Shown piece after piece: positions 25,264 through 34,170 of a stretch of DNA of 64,000 nt. Position 1 is the first letter of the stretch, and each line of letters starts with the position of its first letter. Position numbers and translations under genes: made by a program. The notes beneath the pieces are model-generated. The model worked only from the letters and a program-made list of their open reading frames with translations, made no database searches and was not told the origin of the DNA. This DNA is from Bradyrhizobium sp. URHD0069 (GTDB taxonomy: Bacteria; Pseudomonadota; Alphaproteobacteria; Rhizobiales; Xanthobacteraceae). The stretch spans positions 5,321 through 69,320 of the forward strand of contig NZ_KL370776.1 of assembly GCF_000701345.1 (NCBI RefSeq). The letters are read 5' to 3'.

Positions 25264-25600
25264 TCATTGCTTGTGGATCGGGCGATCGAGTGCAGAATTC
25301 ACATCACCGCCCAATGAAGCAGCGAGAGCCACTGTCTCGGCGCCGTGCGTGCCCGACAACAGAAACACGCGATCGCACAGCTTGCGCAGCCCGGCCAAAA
25401 ATCCTTTAGCCGGTTCGACGTCCTTGGCGGCCTTTAGGATCAGAGGAGCAATGCGGCCCGGATGGGCCGAAAACAGCGCCGCCGCCCCCGCGAGGTCGTT
25501 GTAACGAAAAGTCAGCGTCAGACGACTCAATGGCCATTCAGCAGGCATGTTGTCCGGCAGCGGGTCTATCCCTGACAGTGTTACCCGCTGCCGTCCTGCT
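25264..25600 (-). pseudogene. class III aminotransferase (GSA aminomutase-like) middle fragment
   Basis: The minus strand reads LTLTFRYNDLAGAAALFSAH, PGRIAPLILKAAKDVEPAKG and FLAGLRKLC, the middle of glutamate-1-semialdehyde aminomutase-like class III aminotransferases, then jumps within one frame to VFLLSGTHGAETVALAAS, which in intact proteins lies about 70 residues further on. The catalytic Lys region is thus deleted. An N-terminal piece of the same family is at 27283-27472 on the same strand, on the far side of the 25621-27099 gene. Together they look like one gene split by an insertion and then decayed. Confidence 0.6.
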
Positions 25601-25620
25601 TTCTCGAACCTGTGCCGGTG

Positions 25621-27099
25621 TCAGATGGCGAGGTCATTCCAGGCCGACGAGCAGACCGAGCTCTTGCCATGGTCATGGTGATCGAAGATGATCTCGGTAA
25701 CCTGGGTGGCCCAAAGATCCTCGCGTGCCCCAAGGCTGCCCGCCGACCACTCCTGGATGGTCCAGAAGTGCGTGGGATTATTGGGGTCGAAGGTGGTGGC
25801 GCTGTAATCGCCCCATCGGCCGTTACCCGCCGTGTAGGGACCCGTACCCGCCTGCAGCAGGATCGGGTCGCCGAACTCGAGGTCGTCTCCCACCAGCGTG
25901 CCCGCCACCGCGTAAGCGCTGGGGAAGTCATCCGGACCGGATCCCGTGAAGCCGATCACCGCTTGGCCGAGCGGATTCACAGCGATCGAGCCGAAGTAGA
26001 CGTCGAGATTGTCCGGATGGATAATGCCGCTGTCGAGCAGGGTGGGCGCCGACATCGGGTCGTCGATCATGAGCCAGCGAAGCGCGGCGTGCCCGCCATC
26101 GTCGATGCTCTGCACGCCGAATAGCTTCCCATCCTGGAGCACGACGCTCGAGGAAAAGCGGCTCTCCAAGGTGTTGATCGTCGCGCTCGTACCCTCCTGG
26201 ATTGCCGGTGGGGGAGGCGAGGCTGGAGGCACATCGACCAAGCGGTCCAAGACGTCGAGTTGCGGATTTGTGATCGGACCATCGATGGAGGAGATCTTCA
26301 GGAAACCTGACGACGTGAGATAGTCGGATAGGAACAGTTCCGATTCGGACGTGCCATGCGCCACCGCGGGCTGGGCACTGAAGCCGGTATCGGTAGAGTC
26401 GAGATCGTCAAACAGGGTGACGTTTGCGATGCTCGGAGCCGCTTGCAGCAGGTCATCCTTGGGAATGGCGACGAGGGTAGTCACGACGCCTGCAGTTGTG
26501 ACCGGGAACATGTTGGCCGACAAGAAGACCCCGTCAGAGTCGATGCCGAGCATCGGGAAATCGGCCCAGTGATCGTCGTTGGGATCGCTGTCGATCTCCA
26601 CAGCCTGCCAGCCATCGGTCGGATCCGAGGTGTTCGAAACGGCGACCAGGAAGTCGTTTAGCTGCCCTGGGTTATCCGCGGACGCCGCAAACCACCGGTC
26701 GCTCTCAGGGTCGTACAGCACGCGCGGATCGAACGAGAAGATATCTACCTGGACACCGGCTGTGGTCCAGAACGCGTCGAGCGACGACCGCTCGAGCAGA
26801 ACGCCACTCTTGTCATATACGCTGTATACGCCGTTGAGTAGTTCCACGAAGTCATCGGGTCCGACGGCGCCGTTCGTATCCGGCGGAATGAAACCGGACA
26901 CATCGACGGTGGCACCGGTGAAGTTGGCCCCGATCTCTATCGAATCCCGAAGCTTATCATGGTCATGTTGCTTGTGGTGGTGATCGCGACCGTGATGCCT
27001 GTCGTGACCGTAGTACCCGTCTCGGTCGCGCTGCTCGTCATGATCACGCATCCTTTGGTCATGGATGATGACATATGGCTCGTTTGAAAGAATGGCCAT
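25621..27099 (-). CDS. His-rich secreted beta-propeller-like protein, unknown function
   Basis: About 492 residues. After a short start (MAILSNEPYVIIHDQR) comes a His/Asp/Arg-rich stretch (about 20-50, several HDRHH-like motifs) and then a long beta-rich region with repeated short Asp/Gly turns (IPPDTNGAVGPDDFVELLNG, SFDPRVLYDPESDRWFAASA, GDYSATTFDPNNPTHFWTI). No signal peptide is evident; a non-classical or type I export is possible. The ATG at 27099 has AGGA nine bases upstream, whereas the ATG at 27108 abuts that AGGA, so the inner start is preferred. The gene sits inside a broken aminotransferase gene. Confidence 0.65.
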   Translation of the reverse strand: MAILSNEPYVIIHDQRMRDHDEQRDRDGYYGHDRHHGRDHHHKQHDHDKLRDSIEIGANFTGATVDVSGFIPPDTNGAVGPDDFVELLNGVYSVYDKSGVLLERSSLDAFWTTAGVQVDIFSFDPRVLYDPESDRWFAASADNPGQLNDFLVAVSNTSDPTDGWQAVEIDSDPNDDHWADFPMLGIDSDGVFLSANMFPVTTAGVVTTLVAIPKDDLLQAAPSIANVTLFDDLDSTDTGFSAQPAVAHGTSESELFLSDYLTSSGFLKISSIDGPITNPQLDVLDRLVDVPPASPPPPAIQEGTSATINTLESRFSSSVVLQDGKLFGVQSIDDGGHAALRWLMIDDPMSAPTLLDSGIIHPDNLDVYFGSIAVNPLGQAVIGFTGSGPDDFPSAYAVAGTLVGDDLEFGDPILLQAGTGPYTAGNGRWGDYSATTFDPNNPTHFWTIQEWSAGSLGAREDLWATQVTEIIFDHHDHGKSSVCSSAWNDLAI

Positions 27100-27282
27100 G
27101 TCCGACATTCCTTTCTCAGCTCTACTAGGGTTTGTGTACGCTGATGACTCAGCTTGCTGTGCCAAGTTGCGCGGTGCGTCCGGATTGCAGAAGCGGTCCC
27201 TCACCGGAGCAACGTAGAGCCAGTGGCGGGGCCAGTCCTGTGGCGAGGCGAAGGCCTCCTCGACGGCAGCAGAGCGGACCGA

Positions 27283-27472
27283 CGCTCAAATCTTGTGGGA
27301 TGCGGGCATCCATTGGCGTGGTACAGATTGCCCAGTCATCGTAAGAAAGAAACGGATAGTCCGCACACAGCGCGACGACTTCCCGGCCGGTGTAGGCGCG
27401 GGCGAGGCGGACGTTCTGCGGAATCAACCTTCCGTCAAATCGCTCTAAACGCATCGTTCCCGCCCCAGGCAA
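27283..27472 (-). pseudogene. class III aminotransferase (GSA aminomutase-like) N-terminal fragment
   Basis: Reads VRLARAYTGREVVALCADY and PFLSYDDWAICTTPMDA followed by RIPQDLSV, the region upstream of the PLP site in GSA aminomutase-like proteins. In intact proteins the next residues are the TVTFRYNDL-type segment found at 25264-25600 on the same strand. The open frame continues to 27149 through unrelated residues. Interpreted as the other half of a split gene. Confidence 0.55.
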
Positions 27473-28074
27473 TCAATTTTAAGTAGGTACGTCTTTTCCA
27501 GCGGCGCAATTTGAGATGCGTCAACTTAGGGTACAATTGACGCAGTGTTTTGCTGCGGGTCGCCGAGATGATCTACGTGAGGCCCCACATTCGAATGACG
27601 GCGCGCGGTTTCAAACAAGACGGTGAAGGCCCCACTGTCCGAGTTGGGTCATTCGCGTTGTTCTGACCATGTGCCCGTCGCTTCTGGTCTACCCCGATAA
27701 GATGGAGTAATCGGCCGGCCCAGCTTGTAGATAGCTGAAGATTTTTGGATGCTGCGCTTCAGGCTGATGGTGAAACGAGGTCCGTGGTAACGGCCTCTAG
27801 AGGTCAGCTTTTGACCCAGCCGGCCGCTAAATCGTGGAACTGGATTGGTGGAACATTTTCGCAACACCAAGTCTGAATGACATATTTCTTGGACATCAAG
27901 TCGGTTGTTGCCTGAGCAGACTTCTTGGGTACTTAATTAGTTCGCTCATTTCCTCCGTGTTTGTCCGGAGAAATCCGAAAGCGGGATCAGCTTCGGATAG
28001 TTTTTTGGAAGTGGACCACGCCCGACTCTCCAAGAGCTCAACTCGGCGGTAGCCCGGCCGGGGGTAATGAAACG
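27473..28074. other. gene-free upstream region of the porin
   Basis: 600 nt with no convincing gene. It contains one copy of an interspersed repeat (27638-27701) and, nearer the porin, an AT-richer stretch (27860-27960) that probably holds the promoter. No specific promoter element is claimed. Confidence 0.5.
27638..27701 (-). repeat. dispersed intergenic repeat, left copy
   Basis: The minus strand reads TTATCGGGGTAGACC, one variable base, GAAGC, and then about 45 diverged bases; the plus strand at 30472-30536 has the same core. The copies are inverted and flank the porin gene and one small gene. The element resembles intergenic sequence I recall from many Bradyrhizobium loci. Confidence 0.65.
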
Positions 28075-29610
28075 ATGAAAAACCATATCCTCTGCTCAAT
28101 GGCTGGTCTTCTCGCCGTGAGCGGAGCCCAGGCGGCTGACCTTCCCGTTAAGGCCAGAGCGATCCAATACGTGAGGATCTGCTCGGCTTACGGTGCTGGC
28201 TTCTGGTACGTACCCGGCACCGACACCTGCATCAAGCTGAGTGGTTATCTGCGCGTTGACGCGGACTATAACGCGGGCGTTTTCGACAATCCGTATTGGA
28301 ACGACGACGGTGGTCAGCACAACCGCTACGTCAATGAAATTAGTGCGCGTTCGCGGCTCGATTTCGCCGTCGATACACGCACCGCTACTGAATATGGCGT
28401 CGTCCGCACTTTCGCTCAGGCCGACTTCCAGTTCACCACATTAGCCTCAAGCCAAAATCCTAACTCAACAAGCACCAATCTCGGCAACAACGAGCAACTG
28501 CTTGACACTGCCGGTGGCGGTTATGTTGCGGTGGCCAATGTGTTCATCCAGTTCGCTGGATTTATCTTTGGTAAGTCCGAGTCGGCCTACGCGACGCCCT
28601 GGCAAGGCTTTCCGGGCAATAACACTTCGTATTTGCTCGGCGGCCACGACACCGCCAACGGCGTAAACAACATTCAGTATACCGCCGACTTCGGCAACGG
28701 TGTGTCGGGCTCGATCGGTTTGGACGAAGGTTTCGTATTCAATCGCACCGCGCTCTATAATCTTTCGACCGGGCTTAAAGCTGATGGTACATCTGGCGAT
28801 GCTTATGGTGGACGCGTTGGTCCCGACATGGTCGGTCGAATCCGCGTTGACCAGACTTGGGGCATATTTCAGTTGTCGGCTGCTGCACACCAAGTAAATG
28901 GCTCCTACAATACTCTGGCCGGCAGTGCTGCCGCTCCGACCTCTGCCTCCGAACTTTCAGGGCATCCCGAAAGCAAATGGGGTGGCTCGGTGATGGCTGG
29001 GTTGAACATCAAGAATATTCCCACGGGTGCAGGTGACGACATCAAGGTCGACGCAACATGGGCGAAAGGAGACACGAAGAACGTGATCTCCACTACCTCC
29101 AAATCACCAAGCTTCGCAATGTTCGGTGGCACCAGCAATCCTGCAGCCTATCAGAGCATAGGCTTCGGAGCCACGACGGATGGTGTGTGGTTGCCGGCGG
29201 CAAACGGTGGTGACGGCCGTATCCATCTGACGGAGGCTTTCGGTATGCGCGGGGCCTTCAATCACAATTGGGATCCGTATTGGTCGACCAGCATCTTTGG
29301 CAGCTATTCGGCTCTTCGCTACGATGCTGCTGCAAAAGCTTCCTACTGTTCGGTATACACCGGCACCAGGGCGGTCTCCGCCGACTACAGCTGCAATCCG
29401 GATTTCAACGTCTCGCAACTTGGCGTCATTACCCGCTGGACGCCCGTCACGAACCTGACCTTCTCGGTCGAAACCATGTGGATTCATCTCGACCAGAATT
29501 TCACGGGTACGGCAATGTTGGATGCGTCGGCGCCGAAGCCATCCGCGACCTATCAGTTTAGGGATCAGAACACGTTCACGCTGAACATCCGCGCTCAGCG
29601 TAACTTCTGA
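28075..29610 (+). CDS. outer-membrane porin (Porin_2 family)
   Basis: 511 residues from the ATG at 28075. Signal peptide MKNHILCSMAGLLAVSGAQA, then the family start ADLPVKARAIQYVRICSAYG and the disulfide-linked GTDTCIKLSGYLRVDADYN; alternating beta strands follow and the protein ends with TFTLNIRAQRNF, the C-terminal Phe of outer-membrane barrels. It forms a general diffusion channel. Upstream open codons back to 27961 are not family-like. The Asn/Thr/Gly-rich loops are long compared with typical 350-480 residue members. Confidence 0.92.
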   Translation: MKNHILCSMAGLLAVSGAQAADLPVKARAIQYVRICSAYGAGFWYVPGTDTCIKLSGYLRVDADYNAGVFDNPYWNDDGGQHNRYVNEISARSRLDFAVDTRTATEYGVVRTFAQADFQFTTLASSQNPNSTSTNLGNNEQLLDTAGGGYVAVANVFIQFAGFIFGKSESAYATPWQGFPGNNTSYLLGGHDTANGVNNIQYTADFGNGVSGSIGLDEGFVFNRTALYNLSTGLKADGTSGDAYGGRVGPDMVGRIRVDQTWGIFQLSAAAHQVNGSYNTLAGSAAAPTSASELSGHPESKWGGSVMAGLNIKNIPTGAGDDIKVDATWAKGDTKNVISTTSKSPSFAMFGGTSNPAAYQSIGFGATTDGVWLPAANGGDGRIHLTEAFGMRGAFNHNWDPYWSTSIFGSYSALRYDAAAKASYCSVYTGTRAVSADYSCNPDFNVSQLGVITRWTPVTNLTFSVETMWIHLDQNFTGTAMLDASAPKPSATYQFRDQNTFTLNIRAQRNF

Positions 29611-30094
29611 CCCAAGCAAAAGTGTCCGAATCCAGCGTTTGAACGTATCGCTTCGCTCATTTCATCCAGACGTATCAGTCTTCCCCGATAGGGTTGTCGG
29701 GTCGACCTGCGCATTGTCCTTTTCGAGGATTGCTCGGCGTTCACTCGCGTTGCGGCCTGCACACTCGCGCTGTCACCACTTTGTGAAACGCTAAACCTCC
29801 ATGACTGCTCCGATTGCTTCCGGCTGGAGCGGTTGCCGGATGGGATTTGCACCCACTGGAAAGCGCCGCCTTTCACGGCGCACACCCACCTCAGACATTG
29901 GGCCGCGGCGTGTTGGTTTAGCGAAATCCCGGGCCTGGCTTCAGGGGATTTCCCCGATAGCTTCCGGGATTCCCTGATAGCAAGTGAAAATGCGCGGGCG
30001 AAAATCACCAAGGCTAACGCCGGGCTATGCCTAAGCAATAAGAAGGCGGGCGACCGGTTAGTTCGCCATGGGAGTGACAGAACGGATACAGGCT
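29611..30094. other. gene-free stretch downstream of the porin
   Basis: About 480 nt. A GC-rich hairpin GCGCCG-CCTTTCA-CGGCGC lies near 29862-29882 but without a T-run. No gene, RNA or known element is supported. Confidence 0.4.
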
Positions 30095-30385
30095 ATGTAT
30101 CACGCGTATCGCAAGATTTTCTTGAGCGCTGTGGCAATAGTGACCGCGCTGGGGAATCCGAGTAATCACCGAGACGCACACGCAGTCGAGGAAACCACGG
30201 CGGAAATGCTCGCGGCTCACATACGCAGGCAAGGCTATCGCTGTGGCGGGCCGCCGCTCAGTGCCGTGAGGGACGCCGAGCGCTCGAAGCCGGACGAAGC
30301 AGTCTGGGTTCTCAAATGTACGAATGTCACCTACAGGTTGACGCTCATTCCCGATATGGCGTGGAAGGTCGAGCAACTTGAATAG
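30095..30385 (+). CDS. small exported hypothetical protein
   Basis: About 96 residues: a signal-like N-terminus (RKIFLSAVAIVTALG), then EMLAAHIRRQGYRCGG, a DEAVWVLKCTNVTYRLTLIP stretch and a DMAWKVEQLE end. The two Cys could form a disulfide. I recognise this as a rhizobial hypothetical family with a conserved WVLKC-N-TYR core; no function is known. The ATG at 30068 is an alternative start. Confidence 0.65.
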   Translation: MYHAYRKIFLSAVAIVTALGNPSNHRDAHAVEETTAEMLAAHIRRQGYRCGGPPLSAVRDAERSKPDEAVWVLKCTNVTYRLTLIPDMAWKVEQLE

Positions 30386-30471
30386 TGAAAATTTGTGTTC
30401 AGTGATGCAGAAAGACTTTTGCAACACTATCGGCGCCTTTGAGACGTGCCGACGCACGCTGCGAATGTCCG

Positions 30472-30536
30472 TTTATCGGGGTAGACCGGAAGCCATCGGT
30501 GCAAGCTCAAGACGGCGCTTTTGACCCGGACCGAAC
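30472..30536 (+). repeat. dispersed intergenic repeat, right copy
   Basis: Inverted partner of 27638-27701; shared core TTATCGGGGTAGACC then GAAGC. It lies in the gene-free interval 30386-30776, which also holds two hairpins. Confidence 0.65.
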
Positions 30537-30641
30537 ATTGAGTCCCCGCGACGTTCGCGATGTTGGGTCGCCTCACGTTGATCCAAATCAATGTGCAAGC
30601 GTAGTAGAGGAAGACCTCGCGCGGCGACCTTTCCGACTAAG

Positions 30642-30663
30642 CGGGCGGCCCATAGGTCGCCCG
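30642..30663 (+). terminator. terminator-like hairpin
   Basis: CGGGCGGCC (30642-30650) pairs with GGTCGCCCG (30655-30663) over a CATA loop, one G-T pair, followed by TTTCTGTT. It is 260 nt after the nearest upstream gene, so its client is unclear. Confidence 0.5.
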
Positions 30664-30695
30664 TTTCTGTTCCCGTTGTCGGTAGCGCTCCAACA

Positions 30696-30726
30696 CGGCC
30701 CCGGCGGAGGAGGACAACCGGGGCCG
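30696..30726. repeat. GC-rich inverted repeat
   Basis: CGGCCCCGG (30696-30704) and CCGGGGCCG (30718-30726) form a perfect 9-bp stem with a 13-nt loop, 50 nt from the end of the converging small gene at 30777. It may be a terminator or a dispersed palindromic element. Confidence 0.6.
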
Positions 30727-30776
30727 CATTTATAAAGGCCGCGCGAAACACACGGGATTTTCTCTTGGTCTTGCTG

Positions 30777-31115
30777 TTAGTTTTTGCCGCCTGCACCCGG
30801 CGTCGAGCCTCCGAACTGGGACGAACCGGTTCCGCTGAGTGACGTCGGACCGCCCGGACAGCCGTTCGGATCGTCACAGCGCTGGTTGCCACCAGCGCTT
30901 CCGCTAGTGCCGCCACTCATGGACCCGCCTGCGGCGGGACCGGCGGGACCGCTACGGCCAACCGCGCCTGGTGAATCGCCTCCGCTCGTGGAAGGTCCGG
31001 TGCCGCTCAATGACGTGGGACCGCCCGCTGTGCCGTTAGCACCGCCAGCTTGTGCAAATGCGAAAGTGCCAGACAGCGCGAACGCCGAAGCCAAAGCGAT
31101 TGTTGTGAGTTTCAT
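30777..31115 (-). CDS. small Gly/Ser-rich secreted protein
   Basis: 112 residues. Signal peptide MKLTTIALASAFALSGTFAFA with cleavage before QAGG; the mature part is Gly/Ser/Pro-rich with an internal duplication of GGPTSLSGTG (once after the signal, once near the end) and a CDDPNGCPGG segment. AAGGAA precedes the ATG. Low-complexity secreted proteins of this kind are frequent in Bradyrhizobium; the role is unknown. Confidence 0.7.
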   Translation of the reverse strand: MKLTTIALASAFALSGTFAFAQAGGANGTAGGPTSLSGTGPSTSGGDSPGAVGRSGPAGPAAGGSMSGGTSGSAGGNQRCDDPNGCPGGPTSLSGTGSSQFGGSTPGAGGKN

Positions 31116-31342
31116 GGGCCAATTCCTTTTGTTGCATAAGGAAGATAGACCCCGAAGGTGGAGAGCAACGCTGCGGTTACTCGCACGCACCACTAGCCCC
31201 AAAACAGCATATGGGATTTCTCGAATTTGCGCCAGATCAAGTTTTACGGTGATCGCTGCGATTATTTTGACGCTTGTCGGAATTGATAGACCTGCGTCGA
31301 TTCGGCGACCGCGATGGACCTAGCGCCGCGCGCCAGGCTTTT

Positions 31343-31585
31343 TCACACCTTCCCCTTCCAGATCAGCCATCGGTAGATGCCGAACAGGTTGATGAGCGTC
31401 ACCACCACGTTTTGCACCATCAGCGCATATTCCGCGGTTAGATAGCCGATGACGATCCAGATGATGGATGCTCCGCTCAGCACGACGAAAGCGCAGCCGG
31501 TGATGCGTGGCCGCACCCGGGCAGCCAGGATCAGCCCGGCGCCGATCGTGCTGACAGACGCCGCCCAGCGCAGGATGTCGGCCAT
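31343..31585 (-). CDS. small three-helix membrane protein (PnuC-like in appearance)
   Basis: 80 residues with three hydrophobic segments: LRWAASVSTIGAGLILAARV, ITGCAFVVLSGASIIWIVIG and LMVQNVVVTLINLFGIYRWL. The last helix with N-x-x-x-I-Y-R-W resembles PnuC or SemiSWEET half-transporters, but the similarity is weak. GGAG nine bases upstream supports the ATG at 31585. It follows the PLP-enzyme gene by about 50 nt on the same strand and may be co-transcribed. Confidence 0.65.
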   Translation of the reverse strand: MADILRWAASVSTIGAGLILAARVRPRITGCAFVVLSGASIIWIVIGYLTAEYALMVQNVVVTLINLFGIYRWLIWKGKV

Positions 31586-31632
31586 CACGCTCGCGCTCCG
31601 CATTCGAACTTCGCTCCGCGTGACCTATTTGC

Positions 31633-32949
31633 CTAAACGGGCGCATTCATGGGCAAGCCGGCGGAGCGAACCTTTTGCTCCTCATGCACCGACCACCATT
31701 GGACCACGGCTCGAGCGACTTGGTCCCACAGCGGCGTCGGAAGGTCGGGGACCGCGATCCTGACCACATAGCGATTGCGGCTGGTGTCGCGGAACCACTC
31801 CGCCGCGCCGAAATCGAAACCGAAGCTCCCCGCATGGCGCAACGGCAATCCGGCCTTTCTCAAGTCGCCGCACAAATTCGCCGCCAATTGCTTGGTCTGC
31901 TTCTCGTCCAGCATTCGCTTCGGTGCCAGCGTGACATAGAGTCCGTGGGCGAAATGCAGCTCCGCCGACGAGCCGGCGAGCGCGGACGCAAAATAGCGCG
32001 CCGTCCGTCGGCAGTTGCGCAAAATGGCCGCGACGCGCTTGTCGGTCAGCGCCCGGTAGGCTTTCGTTCCGGCGTAGGGCGGGAAATGCGCCGGCAGCGC
32101 CGCGCCGCCGAACAGCCGCACGGCGTTGCGCATTTCCCTGGCGAGGTCCTCGAGCCGTTCCTGCTTCGCCGTGGCAACACGCTTTTCGCAGACGACGAAA
32201 ACCGCGGAGCCGAGCCGGCCGTACTCCAAGCCAAGAGAATCGAGCTTGGTATGACTGCGCACGAGCACGATGGGAATCTCCCAACGGCGCGCCCAGCTCA
32301 GAACCCGGCGGATTCGCCCCGAGCCACTCGAGAAGCAGGTGGTGTCGAAAATCACGAGATCGAGCTGCGGCCTTGCGCAATGGAGGGTCGCCTCGAATGC
32401 GGCGGCGGGCGTGCACGAATCGAACAGAAGAATCCGCGGTCGGCCGGCACGAGACGCGACCTCGCCGGGTGAGCTTTTCAGCGGGACCAAACGCAAGTGG
32501 CGGGCATGGCTTTCGATCAGCTCCAGGGTTTCACCGTAGGAGCCAGGCAATACCAAGACGTCCGCTGCAGACATCAAACGTGCGGAGGCCAGCAGCAGCG
32601 CCGATATCGCCGCCATCCCGGAGGATGTGTAGATGGTGTCGTTCGCCGCCGCCGAATTGTCGAATTGGTAAAATGATGGGCCGCGCACTTCGAGGTCGGC
32701 GCGCTGATAATCGTAGCTGAACTCGAAGGGCCCCGCCCGCAACCGACCCGGATGTGCCCAGGCAGTCTCCGTGAGCGCCCAATCGCGCAGCGTATGCTCG
32801 GCCTTCAGAGCTGCGGCAATGTGGAATTTTTGTTCAATCACCTCAACCACCGACACCGGGCGCCGCAGCGCCAAAGGAGTGCCGAGGAAACCGTTCAGCA
32901 ACGTGAGTTCCTGGTGTTTCCTGTCGAGATATGCCTCAAGTGTTTCCAT
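31633..32949 (-). CDS. PLP-dependent enzyme, fold type I (Cys/Met-metabolism-like), substrate unknown
   Basis: 438 residues from METLEAYLDRKHQ. Fold-type-I signatures: YTSSGMAAISALLLAS (phosphate/ring-binding, about 107-122), VIFDTTCFSSGSGR with the pyridine-nitrogen Asp at about 203, and SHTKLDSLGLEYGRLGSAVF with the probable Schiff-base Lys at about 235. The overall order is that of cystathionine gamma-synthase/gamma-lyase relatives, but the flanks are diverged and the substrate cannot be predicted. A frame extension to 33090 has no family sequence. The neighbour is a small membrane protein; no biosynthetic cluster is apparent. Confidence 0.65.
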   Translation of the reverse strand: METLEAYLDRKHQELTLLNGFLGTPLALRRPVSVVEVIEQKFHIAAALKAEHTLRDWALTETAWAHPGRLRAGPFEFSYDYQRADLEVRGPSFYQFDNSAAANDTIYTSSGMAAISALLLASARLMSAADVLVLPGSYGETLELIESHARHLRLVPLKSSPGEVASRAGRPRILLFDSCTPAAAFEATLHCARPQLDLVIFDTTCFSSGSGRIRRVLSWARRWEIPIVLVRSHTKLDSLGLEYGRLGSAVFVVCEKRVATAKQERLEDLAREMRNAVRLFGGAALPAHFPPYAGTKAYRALTDKRVAAILRNCRRTARYFASALAGSSAELHFAHGLYVTLAPKRMLDEKQTKQLAANLCGDLRKAGLPLRHAGSFGFDFGAAEWFRDTSRNRYVVRIAVPDLPTPLWDQVARAVVQWWSVHEEQKVRSAGLPMNAPV

Positions 32950-33361
32950 GGCCGGCTTTCGATCGACCCACGTCGGGATTAACGTGTCGGGAGGAAATTG
33001 GGTCCGTAGTTGGCAATGCCAAGGCCGTGAAATGCATTGGTGCTCGGCTAAGCTCGGGCGAGCGGCTCGCGCAATGTCGCCTGTTTGCACTTTTCAGACC
33101 TGACGGGCCGGACAGACCATGTCAATTGACGGGAGCAGGCGGACCTCGCGATTGCGCAGGCCTGGTTCCAAAATGACCCGTTGGGCCTTGCAAGCGTCAG
33201 CATCGCTTCGTCCGTTTTGCAAGGGGGCAGAATGTGGCGTGCGCGATCCTGATCGCCATAGTTCCCCGCTCGCTGCGCCCGGACGAGTAGGTTTTCGTAC
33301 TTGAACGGCGCCGCACTGCTGCCAAGATGCCACCGATCACCAGTCGTAGGGGAGAAGCGCC
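32950..33361. other. divergent intergenic region, no gene seen
   Basis: About 410 nt between the divergent PLP-enzyme and SnoaL-like genes. Open frames here are short and shifted; none has a supported start or family. Both promoters should lie here. Confidence 0.4.
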
Positions 33362-33832
33362 ATGCCATCTTCTCTGAAAGCCACGAGTGCAGGATTTGCG
33401 CTGAGCATCGTCCTGCTGTCGTTTGCTAACGTCGCTTCGGCCGGACCGAAGGAGGACGTGGCGGCGGCGGCCTCGACATGGGCGGTGGCACTTGGCGAAG
33501 ACGATCCCGACAAGGTGTTGCCGCTCTATTCCGACGACGCCGTGTTGTGGGGGACGCTGTCGCCGACGGTACGTTCAGATCGGGCGGCATTGCGGGATTA
33601 TTTCGTGGCAGCCTTCAAGGTTCTTCCCGGCCTCAAGGTTGCCTTCGGCGATCAGCTGATCCGCGTGTACGGCAGTACGGCGGTCAATACCGGCTATTAC
33701 ACGTTTTCCTATGTCAAGGACGGAGAGACCAAGAGCTTGCCCGCGCGCTACAGCTTCACTTACGTCAAGAGCGACGATAATTGGCTCATTGTCGACCATC
33801 ATTCCTCGGCGATGCCATCGGCTGCGAAATAG
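33362..33832 (+). CDS. exported SnoaL/CaMKII-association-domain-like protein
   Basis: 156 residues: signal peptide (ATSAGFALSIVLLSFANVAS, cleaved near ASAG), then an NTF2-like fold: AASTWAVALGEDDPDKVLPL, YSDDAVLWGTLSPTVRSDR, TGYYTFSYVKDGE, ARYSFTYVKSDDNWLIVDHH. This pattern fits the DUF4440 / CaMKII-AD / SgcJ-EcaC group. Periplasmic, ligand unknown. GGGGAG lies eight bases before the ATG. Confidence 0.8.
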   Translation: MPSSLKATSAGFALSIVLLSFANVASAGPKEDVAAAASTWAVALGEDDPDKVLPLYSDDAVLWGTLSPTVRSDRAALRDYFVAAFKVLPGLKVAFGDQLIRVYGSTAVNTGYYTFSYVKDGETKSLPARYSFTYVKSDDNWLIVDHHSSAMPSAAK

Positions 33833-34170
33833 CTCTTCGGTACTTGCCGCTCGTTTAGCTGCTCTGCGTGCGGGCGAGATCAAGAGTCGGAAGCGCCGGG
33901 GGTAAGTCTCTGTCATGGCACTTTTGCGAAGTGCTGAGTGCATCGAGCAATGTCCGAATTCGAGGGCGAAGCGGAAAACAAATGCTCGTACTGAGTTCTT
34001 CTCAGTTTGGCCCTCAACGGAGTCTCGCGCAGCGGGAGCTTGCGGAGATCGTCGCCACCCCGACAAGAATTTCACTTTATGGTGACGCAGAGAGGTGCGG
34101 ATACCCCGAGGAGTGCCGGTTATGTTAAAATTTGCAGATGCTTCAGGGGGGTATCTCAGAGGAGATGACC
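33833..34170. other. gene-free stretch
   Basis: 338 nt without a supported gene; short shifted frames only. A purine-rich GAGGAG just before 34171 is the ribosome site of the next gene. Confidence 0.4.

Noticed and set aside
30439..30735. A 98-codon frame after the small exported gene
   Set aside because: It runs through the dispersed repeat and two hairpins; composition is non-coding-like and no start signal is present.
31675..32472. A 265-codon frame antisense to the PLP-enzyme gene
   Set aside because: Composition is that of a shadow and the opposite strand carries a coherent fold-type-I enzyme.
32950..33090. N-terminal extension of the PLP enzyme to 33090
   Set aside because: The extra 47 residues are Pro/Arg/Cys-rich and not enzyme-like; METLEAY is the better start.
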